Below are positions 23,686-33,800 of a stretch of DNA of 54,620 nucleotides, in pieces (the first letter of the stretch is position 1; the number at the start of each line of letters is the position of its first letter). Both the position numbers and the translations under genes were made by a program. A model generated the notes under the pieces. It was not told the origin of the DNA and did not search any database. It saw nothing but the letters and a program-made list of their open reading frames with translations. The stretch covers positions 294,337,557 to 294,392,176 of the forward strand of contig JBOZIK010000001.1 of the NCBI GenBank assembly GCA_051453625.1. The letters are read 5' to 3'. This stretch comes from Welwitschia mirabilis (taxonomy: Eukaryota; Gnetophyta; Gnetopsida; Welwitschiales).

Positions 23686-25230
23686 ATGAGTAACCCGACT
23701 GATGGATTTTCAATTAGTTGTTCACCCATGTTCAATGATTCAAACTATTCCTATTGGAAAGCTAGGATGAGAATTTTTCTTAGATCCCTAGATGCCAATG
23801 TAGAAGAAGTCACATACAAAGGTCATACTGTGCCTATGATAGCTTAGACAGATGCAAATGAAAATACTATTTTGGTTCCCAAATCTAGAGACCAATGGAA
23901 TCCCACAGATAAAACAAAAGCCATAATAGATGCCCATGCTCTTAATGCTATTTTTTGTGCAGTGTGTGCAGATGAATTTAAAAGAATTATAAACTGTAAC
24001 CATGCAAAAGAAGATTAGAATATTTTGGAAGTTGCACGTGAAGGAACATTCATTGTTAAACAAGTAAAACTACAAATGCTTATTTCTAGATTTAAAGACA
24101 TTCATGTGGATAATAAAGAAACCTTGCAGTAATTGTTTGCTAGATTTACAGATATAGTAAACTTAATGGCAAGCCTTATAGAGTACATGGAAGAAAGAAA
24201 AGTGGTAAGGAAAATGTTGAGATCCCTGCCCAAGAGATTTGAACCAAAGGTAATAGCCATTAAAGAAAGCAAAAACATTAGTGTAATGACATTGGAATCA
24301 CTGCAAGGTAATATTCAAACCTATGAACTTAACTTTACTAAAGATAAAAGAAAAGTATTGCTTTGAAATATGTGCAGGAGGATTACAGATTTGATAGATC
24401 GGATGAAGAACTTGACGATGATGAAGTGGCTCTTCTAGCTAGATGTTTCAAAAGATTTTACTACAGGAAAAAGGAAGGAGAACCAAGTAGGAATCCAAGG
24501 AAAAGCAATCCAAAAAAAAGAAGAGAACAAGACAGGGAAAAGGAAATCCAGTGCTAGTGATGCAAAGAATTTGGACAAATGGCCAATAAATGTTCCAACA
24601 CTAGAAGAGAAAGTAGGAAGCCTAAAAACACCTTATTGATGACAACTTGGGATCATGAAAATGATGNNNNNNNNNNNNNNNNNNNNNNNNNNNNNNNNNN
24701 NNNNNNNNNNNNNNNNNNNNNNNNNNNNNNNNNNNNNNNNNNNNNNNNNNNNNNNNNNNNNNNNNNCTAAAAACACCTCATTCATAGCAACTTGGGATAA
24801 TGAAAATGATGAAGACAAAGAGAACTACTCAGATCATGGATCAGATAGAGAAAGGAGATTATCTTTCATGGCCCTAGTATCATCTCTCAAGAATGTACCT
24901 AGTCCTTCAATATCAGATGACTTAGATATGATTGATGAAGAGGAAGATGAGTTAGAAAAAACCTGTCAAGAGTTGTATAAATAATATGAGAAGCTCACCA
25001 AAAGAATCAATGAGTTGAACAAAATGGTAAAGACCATTACAAAAGAAAAGGAGAAAGTAGAAGAAAAGTGAAAAGTACCTAAAGCTGATAACTTCAGGTT
25101 AATTACCCAGGTAAATGATCTTTCATTCTTTGTAAATAAGTTTTCTGGTAGCTTATCTAAACTGGAACAGATGCTTGGAATATAAAAGCAAAATGGAGAC
25201 AAATCAGGTATTGGTTTAGGAGTACAAATT
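23686..25230 (+). pseudogene. R3 Copia gag (SIRE/Maximus-like), broken
   Basis: A start at 23686 opens MSNPTDGFSISCSPMFNDSN, then a YSYWKARMRIFL segment typical of Copia gag N-termini. The frame is read to 24364 through stops at 23848 (TAG), 24017 (TAG, Trp expected) and 24131 (TAA). A CCHC zinc knuckle follows at 24552-24596: C, two stops, C, KEFG, Gln in place of His, MANK, C. After the gap, 24771-24984 is acidic (ATWDNENDEDKENYSDHGSD, then SFMALVS), as in SIRE/Maximus gag. A Lys/Glu-rich coiled-coil-like stretch runs to about 25230. Gag would form particles and bind element RNA; with these stops it cannot. Confidence 0.8.
24667..24766. other. Assembly gap (100 N) inside R3 gag
   Basis: Exactly 100 N, so probably a gap of unknown true size. 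The sequence before it (24621-24666) and after it (24767-24812) are near-identical copies of the same roughly 45 bp. Confidence 0.95.
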
Positions 25231-25345
25231 TCATGAAAACAGGTAAACTAAATAAGTAAGTATGTGTCTAATATCTTATGCAATTTTTGTGGTTCTCTAA
25301 ATATTTAGGACATAGATAAATTGTAGAGAATCTCATTTGAAAAAT

Positions 25346-25692
25346 TGATATCTAGATAGCAGTTGTTTAATACATATGACAAGAGATAAATCAAGCTTTT
25401 AGAGGTTGAAGAGCATAAATGGAGAAGAATTCATTTTTGGAAATAACCAAACAACAAAAATAAAAGGTACAGGAAGTATCAAAGGAGGAATGTCATCAAA
25501 TCTCGATAATATACTTTATGTGAATGATTTACAACATAAATTACTAAGTGTTAGTAAACTTTGTGACAAAGGGAATAGAATAATTTTTAATAAATCTAAA
25601 TGTATAGTTGAGAATGAGAAAATGAATGCTGTTATTTTCAGTGCAAAACGTGTTGATAATGCTTACAAATTAGATGTTAAAACTCTTGATTA
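25346..25692 (+). pseudogene. R3 Copia protease, broken
   Basis: The frame starts with TGA where the conserved Trp belongs, then YLDSSCLIHMTRDKSSF. This is the Copia protease active-site region (W-Y-L-D-S-G-C-S-x-H-M-T), with Ser in place of the catalytic-loop Gly. A TAG stands where Phe-x-x-Leu-Lys is expected. From 25406 the frame is open for 95 codons (FGNNQTTKIKGTG, NILYVNDLQHKLLSVSKLC), the usual protease C-terminal part leading to integrase, ending at 25693. Integrase, reverse transcriptase and RNase H are absent afterwards: the sequence passes straight into the spacer at 25694. Confidence 0.85.
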
Positions 25693-25693
25693 A

Positions 25694-26055
25694 CCAATTT
25701 ATGCAAATTAATATGTTAAGAAAGATTATGATAAAATTAATCAATTCATTCAAATATGATGTAAACTTCAGTTTTGGTAATCAATTTATCTTTCATGAAA
25801 GTGATCTAGAGTTTGGTACACCGTTCTTTGGCTGATTGCAGGGCAGTCGACCGGATGTGGTCGGTCGACCTACCTGAAAGCCCAGTCACCCAGACCCCTT
25901 CTAGTATTGCACACCTGCGTCTCGACAGGTCAACCGTAAGTTCGAGCAGTTGACTGGACCTGACAGATTACAGTGCGAAAGTATAGTTGGTGGACCCAAT
26001 TTATTTGTAAAATCTACCTTATTTTCCTTAATCTATAAAAGAACTAGAACCTAAC
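25694..26055 (+). promoter_or_regulatory. R3 internal spacer with GTCGACC motifs and a TATA box
   Basis: A GC-richer block at about 25845-25965 holds gtcgaccgg and ggtcggtcgacc, with ggtcaaccg and gttgactgg as variants, the same motif family as the LTR array. A TATA box (tataaaa, 26034-26040) stands 16 bases before the frame at 26056. This copies the LTR plan of motif array then TATA, but the sequence is not an evident LTR copy. It may be a promoter for the downstream ORF; this is inference. Confidence 0.4.
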
Positions 26056-27239
26056 TTGTTTTTATCTCAATCTAGAGCCTCCAAGCCTTTAGATCTAGTG
26101 AGTTTCTTCAAGATTAAGAGAGCTTTTCAGCCAGATCCAGTGATTTTCTTAGTTTTTATTTTCTTCAAAAGTCTTAGAATAACAACCAATTCTTCCAAGA
26201 GAGGTCCAAAGGAAGGTGCTTCAAGGAAACCTGCCTACTTCTTTCATGGAATGTCTAAAGAAGCTATGGACAAGTTCTATGAGAAGTTTGAAAAGAAAGC
26301 TGTGTGCTAGAAGCGGTTTGTAGCCTCATTTGAGCTTAGGAATCTAAGAGATGTTATTCAGCTCTTAAGAGATCAAGATCTGAATCATTTCTTGGATGTT
26401 TCAGATCCTGCATATCCTTGTATTACTAGAATGTTTTATTGCAATGCTTCTTTTAATTGTGATGCCAGGACTCTAGAAATCCTATTTTTGGATAGAAGGA
26501 TAAGAATGACAGCAGACCTCATTTCTGAGCTAACCAATCTTCCATGAGGGAACTATGAGGATTTTTGACCTCTGAGATGGAAGACAAGCTAGCAGTCACC
26601 AGGGACATTTGTGGTAAAATGCATTTTTAGAAGCACACCATTTCTGCTTCTCTGTTAACTCCAAAATATTGCTTTATTCACTTGATCTTTACTTATAATT
26701 TTCTTCCTTTAGCTAGTCATTATGATGAGGCCTCTAGCTAAAGGGCTTATTTAATGTATTTGGTAGGAGCTGAGCATTCTATTGATGCTCCTGCCATAAT
26801 ATTGAAAAATATGGCTTCATAGTTGGAGTACCACAAAACTAGGGCTATACCCTACTCTATGCTTATCACTAAAATCTGTCATCATTTCCATGTTAATCTG
26901 CATTCTTCTTTAGAGACACTTCATCTTTTATCATTCATTAGACATCTGACTTTGTCTCGCATGCATATTTTTGCTCCTTTGAAAAAATTCCCTTATGAAA
27001 CCCCAAAAGCATCATCTCCAGATAAGACTCTTTCATATTTGAAATGGATTAACTCTTGTACTAGACATATGAAAGAATCACTCATAGCAATCAGATATAA
27101 CATTGTAGATACCTTAGTTGAAGGTACTGGCTCTACTCGTACTAGTGGAGATAAAGAAATTCAAAGGAGGAATCTGAAAAAGAAGAAGAAGAAAAAGAGG
27201 AAGAATCATATTAAATCCTTTTTGTCTTCCAAATCATAG
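26056..27239 (+). pseudogene. R3 extra ORF (not gag-pol), broken
   Basis: Open stretches at 26056-26310 and 26823-27239, with a frame-shifted part between, form one coding region of about 390 codons. It reads SKRGPKEGASRKPAYFFHGM, then DPAYPCITRMFYCNASF, an RTLEILFLDRR segment, RAIPYSMLITKICHHFHVNL, and a basic C-terminus with eight consecutive Lys/Arg codons near 27180. The order (FY-N segment, then PYSMLITKI-HF-V-L) resembles the plant transposon-associated protein family known as putative plant transposon protein. SIRE-group elements often carry an extra ORF between pol and the 3' LTR. No signal peptide or membrane span was seen, so an envelope function is not supported. Stops near 26308 and 26547 and a frame change show it is dead. 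Confidence 0.55.
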
Positions 27240-28026
27240 TCGTGTTATTCTCTTTTTTGATTTTGTTGTAAAAAAGAGAGATTTATGCCTTTTAGTGAAA
27301 CTTTTATTTTAGATGTATATTCTTGATGAGCACTTTCTTTTTTAGTTTGAAACTTTATAATGGTTTGTTTTTGTTAATAAAATATAGTCTTATGTTTGAG
27401 CTAAATCCTTCCATTATTTTAGCATTTTTGAGTGTAATATCTTTGAAAAAGCATTAAAATTATGATCTAAATTGAAAATGACTTAAATTTTTTTATGAAA
27501 ATCCAATTATTGAGTGTTTTTATGATCATATTTTGTATTATCATTTGGTATTGAATTGTGTTCTCAAAGGGTATCATTTAAATATGTAATTCACAAGTGT
27601 TTTTTATCATCACTTTTGGCAAAAGTATGTGCATATTTAAAACTTGTCTCATTTAAAAGAATTATAAATTTTTGTTTATTAAAATGGCTAAATATGTTTC
27701 AAAATTTTGGCTTATAATTATTTATCATTGGGTACTAACATAGGGGAAGAGAATATAATTAATAGTTATGGTTGTTTATCTAACTTTTATTTTATTTGAC
27801 ATTGATGTCAAATGGGGAGAAATAATAATAGTGTGCTTTCAAAACTATTTTTTAGAATATTGAGATATTAGGCTTTCAACTATTTATGTATTTTAAATTT
27901 ACCTTGATGTAAGGAGGAGTTTTAATTTTTAAATGTATGCCTAAAAGTGTTTAGTTTATAAGCTTAAATTATTTTAGATTTTTTGAAATCACTTAATTGT
28001 TTGCCATTAATGTCAAAGGGGGAGAT
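27240..28026 (+). other. R3 3' untranslated region and polypurine tract
   Basis: AT-rich DNA without open frames. It ends with gccattaatgtcaaagggggagat, whose purine run aaagggggaga (28015-28025) abuts the LTR 2 start. A second, weaker copy (gacattgatgtcaaatggggagaa, 27799-27822) lies 200 bases upstream. Confidence 0.7.
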
Positions 28027-29134
28027 TGTTAAATTATATTTGCCAATTAATGTCAAATTAATTTATCTAGTGTAGTATAAATTATTACATATTATATACA
28101 GATTGGATTAAGTTTTGCAGGTAAAATATTTGGACTAAAATGTACTAGAGAAACTACTCAGTTATGTTTACCTCCAGTAGAGGTCGACCAAATTATAAAA
28201 GGGTTGATTGATCTATGATCTTAAGAATCAATAGTTCTAGACTAAAAGGAAAGGGCTTGATCAAATATTCATGGGATCAACTGGATTTAAAAAACTGACA
28301 GTTAAGTCCTAGGCTGAGAGGAGAGGGGTTGACTGAATTTTGATGGAGTCGACTAGACCTGAGAAGCTGATAGTCTATAGTTCTAGACCGAGAGATAAGG
28401 GGTCGACCAGACCTAGTATGGGATCAATAGAATTCTCATGAAGTCGATTAAATTTTTGTGGGATTGACTAGATGATGTAAAAAATCAAAAGTTGTAAACA
28501 TTATGTATCCATTATCTAGCCATTACCTAGTCATTTTCTAGTCGTTTATAGCCATTGGAGATGTAATTTATTTGTAATAAATCTTAGTAACTCTCCATTA
28601 TAAATAGCTAGGTAAGAGATGATCTAGAGATTCTTTAGCACTTTTCTAAGTTGGCATATTCATTATGAATCTGAAAGATCAAGTGGTGTTTTTGATTGAC
28701 ACATTACTATATAGCTTCATATCTGATTGAGAAGATCTATTCTTGGCAAAAGAACTTCACTCAGAATCAGATCTAAGGACTTCATCATTGTATTCTATTA
28801 GAGAAGAGCTCCATTCATTTGTATTGATGCTGAATGTATGATATCAGAGCTATCAATACTACATTGCATCACTTCTATTTATCTTCAAAGGTTGAGACTT
28901 AGCATGCAAAAACCCGTTGTTAAAGATTGAGACTTAGTTTATAAAAGTCCATTGTTAAGATTGAGACTTAGCCTATAAAAGTCTACTTGCAAGGGTTATA
29001 GGTGAACCTAGTAAAACCTGTGGAGTAACAAAGATCCAAGATCAAGCTTAGGAGAAGCTCATAGTTGAGACTAGAGTAGGGAATTTCCTGAACCACTATA
29101 AATCTTGCATGCATCTAAACTGGTAGTTTATGAT
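28027..29134 (+). repeat. R3 LTR 2 (3' end lost in an assembly gap)
   Basis: It starts tgttaaatta after the polypurine tract and follows LTR 1 to gtagtttatgat, where the gap begins; the last 170 bases or so are missing. It lacks the first GTCGACC module present in LTRs 1 and 3 (about 70 bp) and has an extra module of about 75 bp near 28290-28365. The triple 35-bp repeat is present at about 28886-28995. Confidence 0.85.
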
Positions 29135-29234
29135 NNNNNNNNNNNNNNNNNNNNNNNNNNNNNNNNNNNNNNNNNNNNNNNNNNNNNNNNNNNNNNNNNN
29201 NNNNNNNNNNNNNNNNNNNNNNNNNNNNNNNNNN
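29135..29234. other. Assembly gap (100 N) between two R3 LTRs
   Basis: Exactly 100 N, so the true size is probably unknown. LTR 2 ends on its left, and LTR 3, lacking about its first 30 bases, begins on its right. An entire internal region could be missing. Confidence 0.95.
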
Positions 29235-30480
29235 TGTCAAACTAATTTTTTTGGTGTAGTGCAAAGTGTTACATATTGTGTGTAAATGAGATTGAGTTTT
29301 ACAAGTGAAAGATTTGGACCAAAATATATGAAAGAAACTGCTCAGTTATGTTTACCTCCAGTGAGGGTTGACCAGATCCTAAAGGAGTTGACCGCACCTG
29401 AAGCAGACATAAATAAATGAACTAAACCCAGAGGGGTCGACCAGATTATAAAGGAGTCTAGCGGACCTATGATCCTAAGAACTAGTATCCCTGAACTGAA
29501 TGGAAAGGGGTTGACTGGATATTCATGAGGTTGATCAAATTTAAGAAGCTGACATTCTATAGTTCCAGACCGAGAGACAAGGGGTCAACCAGACTCAGGA
29601 TGGGATCGACCGAGTTCTCATGTCGACTAGATTTTTGTGGGGTCGACTAGACAATACAAAAAAGTAAATCTTGTAAACGTTATGTATCTATTACCTAACC
29701 ATTACCTAGCTATTTTCTAGCTGTTTATAGTTGTTGGAGGTGCAATTCAATTGTAATAAATCTTAGTAACCCTCCATTATAAATAGCTAGGCAAGAGATG
29801 ACCTAGAGATCTTTTAGGCACTTTTCTAAACCTGCATATTCATTGCTGATCTGAAAGATCAAGTGGTATATTTCATTGGAACATCTTTGTATTGATTCAT
29901 ATTTGATTGAGAAGATCTATTCTTGACAACAGAACTTCACTCAGAATCAGATCTAAGGATGTCATCATTGTATTCATTTGGAAAAGAGCTCCATTCATTG
30001 TACTGATATTGAACAAGTGATATTATAGCTATCAAGGCTTCATTGTATCACTTTTATTTGTCTTCAAAGGTTGATACTTAGCCTACAAAAGTCTGTTATT
30101 AAAGGTTTAGAGTTAGCCTGCGAAAGTCCGTTGTTAAGGTTGAGACTTAGCCTATAAAAGTCCATTTGTAAGGATTAACAGATGAGCCTGGAAAAACCTG
30201 TGGAGTAACAGAGATCCCAGATCAAGCTTGGGAGAAGCTGATCATTGAGAGTGGAGTAGAGAAGTTCTCGAACCACTATAAATCCTGAATGCATCTAAAC
30301 TAGTAGTTTATGTTTTAGTATCTTTTGATTCATTACTTTCAGTTTTTCATTTCTTATATGTTCATTCTTGATTTCGTTATTCTTATATGCAAGAAGTGAT
30401 TAGATTATTTAAATGTGTTTTATTTATAAGGTTTTGAAAGAACCTATTCACCCCCTACTCTAAGGTTCTCGATCCTATCA
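29235..30480 (+). repeat. R3 LTR 3 (outer 3' LTR)
   Basis: It starts within the LTR at tgtcaaactaat and ends tcctatca at 30480, followed by gggaa. The bases before LTR 1 are ggaaa (22342-22346), so the target duplication is GGAAA/GGGAA with one mismatch. In module order LTR 3 agrees with LTR 1, not LTR 2. The GTCGACC array (29365-29660), a TATA-like tataaata (29779-29786) and the triple 35-bp repeat are all present. Confidence 0.85.
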
Positions 30481-30940
30481 GGGAATTCTTTAATTTACAA
30501 AACATTGTTTAGGAGTCTCTAAAAAATACTATCATAAGCCTTTCTCATATCCAACTTTAACATACAAGCTCTCATTCATTTATTCTTAATAGAATAAAGT
30601 ATTTCATAATTGAATATCACCAAATCAAGGATACTTCTATTTTATAGATATCTTTTTTGATTTTGTCTAACTACACTTTGTAAGTGGAGTTAGATTTGAT
30701 TAATAAGCACCTTGAAGAAGAGTCTATATAGAACATTGCATACTTCAATAAGTCTTACATCTTATACATTAACTAATTCTTATTTTTTTAAAGATCATAA
30801 TTACATGTAATAATTATAAGTGTGTTATTAAATTTGTATTTTGGAGTGCCTAGAATTGAATAAGGGAACCATAATTTTAGAGAGTTTATTCTTGTTCCAA
30901 TTATAATACAATTTTATGAAAAGTGGTGTGGACACTTTTC
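30481..30940 (-). pseudogene. LINE ORF2 fragment: first half of reverse transcriptase
   Basis: Minus strand from about 30775 down to 30481: CNVLYRLFFKVLINQI, then a QSVVRQNQKRYL segment, RSILDLVIFNYEILY, and MLKLDMRKAYDSIF, ending LLNNVL*IKEFP. These match in order the plant L1 RT blocks (CNVxYKIxxKVLANR; QxAFVxGRxIxDN; KxDxxKAYD). The Asp in KLDMRKAYD is the first catalytic Asp. The reading breaks at 30481 where R3 inserted and resumes at 22346. From 30776 to about 30940 similar but unreadable sequence continues. Confidence 0.8.
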
Positions 30941-30944
30941 TTAA

Positions 30945-31440
30945 CATTAATCTTTATATGTAAGTTGTTGGGGTAGTCTCATGGTAATAGTAAATCCACA
31001 TTTTTAGGGACAATCCTGTTGTAAAAGACACTTAAGAGCCATTATTTTCTTTTATGTAGTGAACTCATACTGATTTCGTTTATGTGGTGAACTTTATTAA
31101 GTTTCATATATGTAGTTTTATGTGGTAAACTCATTTGAGTTTTATATGTGGTGATCTCTTTGAGTTCTCTGTGGTGAACATTAAAGAGTTTCTTATAAAT
31201 AAATTTCTAAGTTAGTCGCTATGCTAGAGGGATGTTCTAACACTTTGAATGTTATGACAATCTAATTCTTAGATTTGTCATCAAGTGGGGGTTTGTTGAA
31301 TATTTTTTTTGGTTAATCCCTATCCTTGTAACTCCCTCATCCCTATAATTGAGTGGTTGTTATGACTACTTCCTCATTTCCCTCTCTCCCTATCCAATCT
31401 TTTCTATTTTTGTTGAAATATAACAGTATTTAGACGCCTT
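30945..31440 (+). mobile_element. Fragment of an R2-related LTR element inside the LINE
   Basis: Its 3' block at 31232-31293 (tgttctaacac... aatctaattcttagatttgt catcaagtggggg) matches R2's block before the polypurine tract. Upstream is a tandem array at 31051-31192: about five units of 25-37 bases with the core ttttatgtggtgaactcatttgagt. The LTR that should start at 31294 (tgttgaatattt) does not resemble the R2 LTR, so this is a relative, not a copy. No 5' LTR was found. The edges against the LINE are uncertain. Confidence 0.5.
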
Positions 31441-33800
31441 AATGATAATTAAAAAAATGAGATGATTGCATAGAAAAATTTTCATGCTCCAATGGACTAG
31501 TTATGCACATATTAAATATTTGAGATTCAACATGTGTTGTATAGATCCCAAATCCATGGCGTTTTTGAAGGTCTTTTCCATTAACTCCCTAACTATTCCG
31601 CATAACCTACAAAAAAAATTCCACTGTTTACCTATTTGGCTTCAGCATCAATTGAGCTTCATTTACCAAAGCACCTTCCAAACTTTACTTTTTTTCACCC
31701 TTTACAAGGGTTTATTCCCCTATCAGATTCAAACCAAAGAGTTGACATTTCATTATCCTCTTTTGTTATCCACAAATCTTGTAAATTTCCAATGAAATCC
31801 TTTTACACTTCATTTTTTTTATATGTATGTTGATTCTAAGCTACATGGTTAATGTCATTGACCTATAATCTTTGATTTAAAACTCTAAACAAGGAGTTCA
31901 TATGCTTATCTTCATTCTTCCACCAATTCATATGTGACTTTTCCTTCTTGTATTGTTTCTTTTGCTTTAGTATCTGATGGAGCTCGCATAATCTATGCCA
32001 CTCTTATAGATCTAATTCTCTTTTCTACCCTACTTAAATTTCTTTGATCTATTGCATCAAAACTTCCCTTATGTTAAATCTTTATTCCCATTTTTTCCTC
32101 CACTTGTTCACCATCTCTTTAATCTTTGAGGATTCTCTTGTAGTGCTTAAATTAGTTTTTGACTATCTACTTATTATTTTATCTCTATGAACATCTTTAC
32201 ATCCTCTTCTTCTAACCAACCATTTTTAGAAGTAAAATGTATTNNNNNNNNNNNNNNNNNNNNNNNNNNNNNNNNNNNNNNNNNNNNNNNNNNNNNNNNN
32301 NNNNNNNNNNNNNNNNNNNNNNNNNNNNNNNNNNNNNNNNNNNNNNNNNNNNNNNNNNNNNNNNNNNNNNNNNNNNNNNNNNNNNNNNNNNNNNNNNNNN
32401 NNNNNNNNNNNNNNNNNNNNNNNNNNNNNNNNNNNNNNNNNNNNNNNNNNNNNNNNNNNNNNNNNNNNNNNNNNNNNNNNNNNNNNNNNNNNNNNNNNNN
32501 NNNNNNNNNNNNNNNNNNNNNNNNNNNNNNNNNNNNNNNNNNNNNNNNNNNNNNNNNNNNNNNNNNNNNNNNNNNNNNNNNNNNNNNNNNNNNNNNNNNN
32601 NNNNNNNNNNNNNNNNNNNNNNNNNNNNNNNNNNNNNNNNNNNNNNNNNNNNNNNNNNNNNNNNNNNNNNNNNNNNNNNNNNNNNNNNNNNNNNNNNNNN
32701 NNNNNNNNNNNNNNNNNNNNNNNNNNNNNNNNNNNNNNNNNNNNNNNNNNNNNNNNNNNNNNNNNNNNNNNNNNNNNNNNNNNNNNNNNNNNNNNNNNNN
32801 NNNNNNNNNNNNNNNNNNNNNNNNNNNNNNNNNNNNNNNNNNNNNNNNNNNNNNNNNNNNNNNNNNNNNNNNNNNNNNNNNNNNNNNNNNNNNNNNNNNN
32901 NNNNNNNNNNNNNNNNNNNNNNNNNNNNNNNNNNNNNNNNNNNNNNNNNNNNNNNNNNNNNNNNNNNNNNNNNNNNNNNNNNNNNNNNNNNNNNNNNNNN
33001 NNNNNNNNNNNNNNNNNNNNNNNNNNNNNNNNNNNNNNNNNNNNNNNNGTGATTTAAGTACCATTGACTCTCCCTTTCTAAAATCTAATACTTATCTTTA
33101 ATATATTTGAAAAGACCAATGCTCTATCAATTCTTGAAATAACTCTAGCTATGTATTTTCGTCTATTTGACTAGGTAAATTAGGCATTTTGAAGTAGAAG
33201 GTCTAAGAATTCTAAAGTATTTACTAGATTCTCCAATCCTACCACCTTTGCATTTGACCATATACCTTTCCTTTTTTTTTTTTCATTTGGATAAAGTTTG
33301 ATTAAAACATCTAATAATGATAATTTTTTGATTCTCTAGTTTTCCTTGGGTTCATTTCCATAGTCTATATTATGCTGTCAAACTTTAAGGCTTATAAATA
33401 TTTACCAACCACCAATCTCGTATTGATATCATTTGGTACCACTAGTTCATTTCACTTCTCCTATATTATATATCCTTTCTTATCATCATTAATAGTTCCT
33501 CCATCTTTCCATTGTGAGGAACCCATCCTGTATTCTTTCTTCTATTAAATTAATTAAAGTAGTTCCATTTTTTAAATATTTATCTCTTGTAGAAGTACTA
33601 TTCCTTTTTTTTTATTACTACTGAATTCTTATAAAGCTTTAATTTTTGAGGCCTCTTTCATGCCCCTCATATTTCAACTAAAGAGATTCATTTATTTTTC
33701 TTATTTAAAAGTTTTTCCAACATTTCAAAAAGGATTTTTTGGATTAATTTGCTGTGTTTTCTAAAGGATCCTTCTTTGCTTTTTCCACCATAGTCATCCT
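31441..33800 (-). pseudogene. LINE ORF2 N-terminal endonuclease region, broken
   Basis: At about 33280-33420, minus strand, the frame reads DWWLVNIYKP, then YRLWK, then IIIIRCFNQTLSK. This resembles the endonuclease segment V-x-N-x-Y-x-P ... L-W ... G-D-F-N-x-x-L of plant LINEs, with Arg-Cys where Gly-Asp is expected. The part between endonuclease and RT is largely hidden by the 805-base gap, and 31441-32243 shows no clear motif. The open frames at 31466-31833 (+) lie on the opposite strand and are taken as chance. Confidence 0.55.
32244..33048. other. Assembly gap (805 N) in LINE ORF2
   Basis: 805 undetermined bases between the endonuclease and RT parts of the LINE. Long apparent frames spanning the gap are artefacts of N. 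Confidence 0.99.

Noticed and set aside
26056-27239. R3 extra ORF as a retroviral envelope protein
   Set aside because: No signal peptide, membrane span or cleavage motif is visible, and the basic C-terminus and motif order point elsewhere.
32174-33101. Long open frames of about 270-300 codons on both strands
   Set aside because: They are almost wholly N; only the edges are real sequence.
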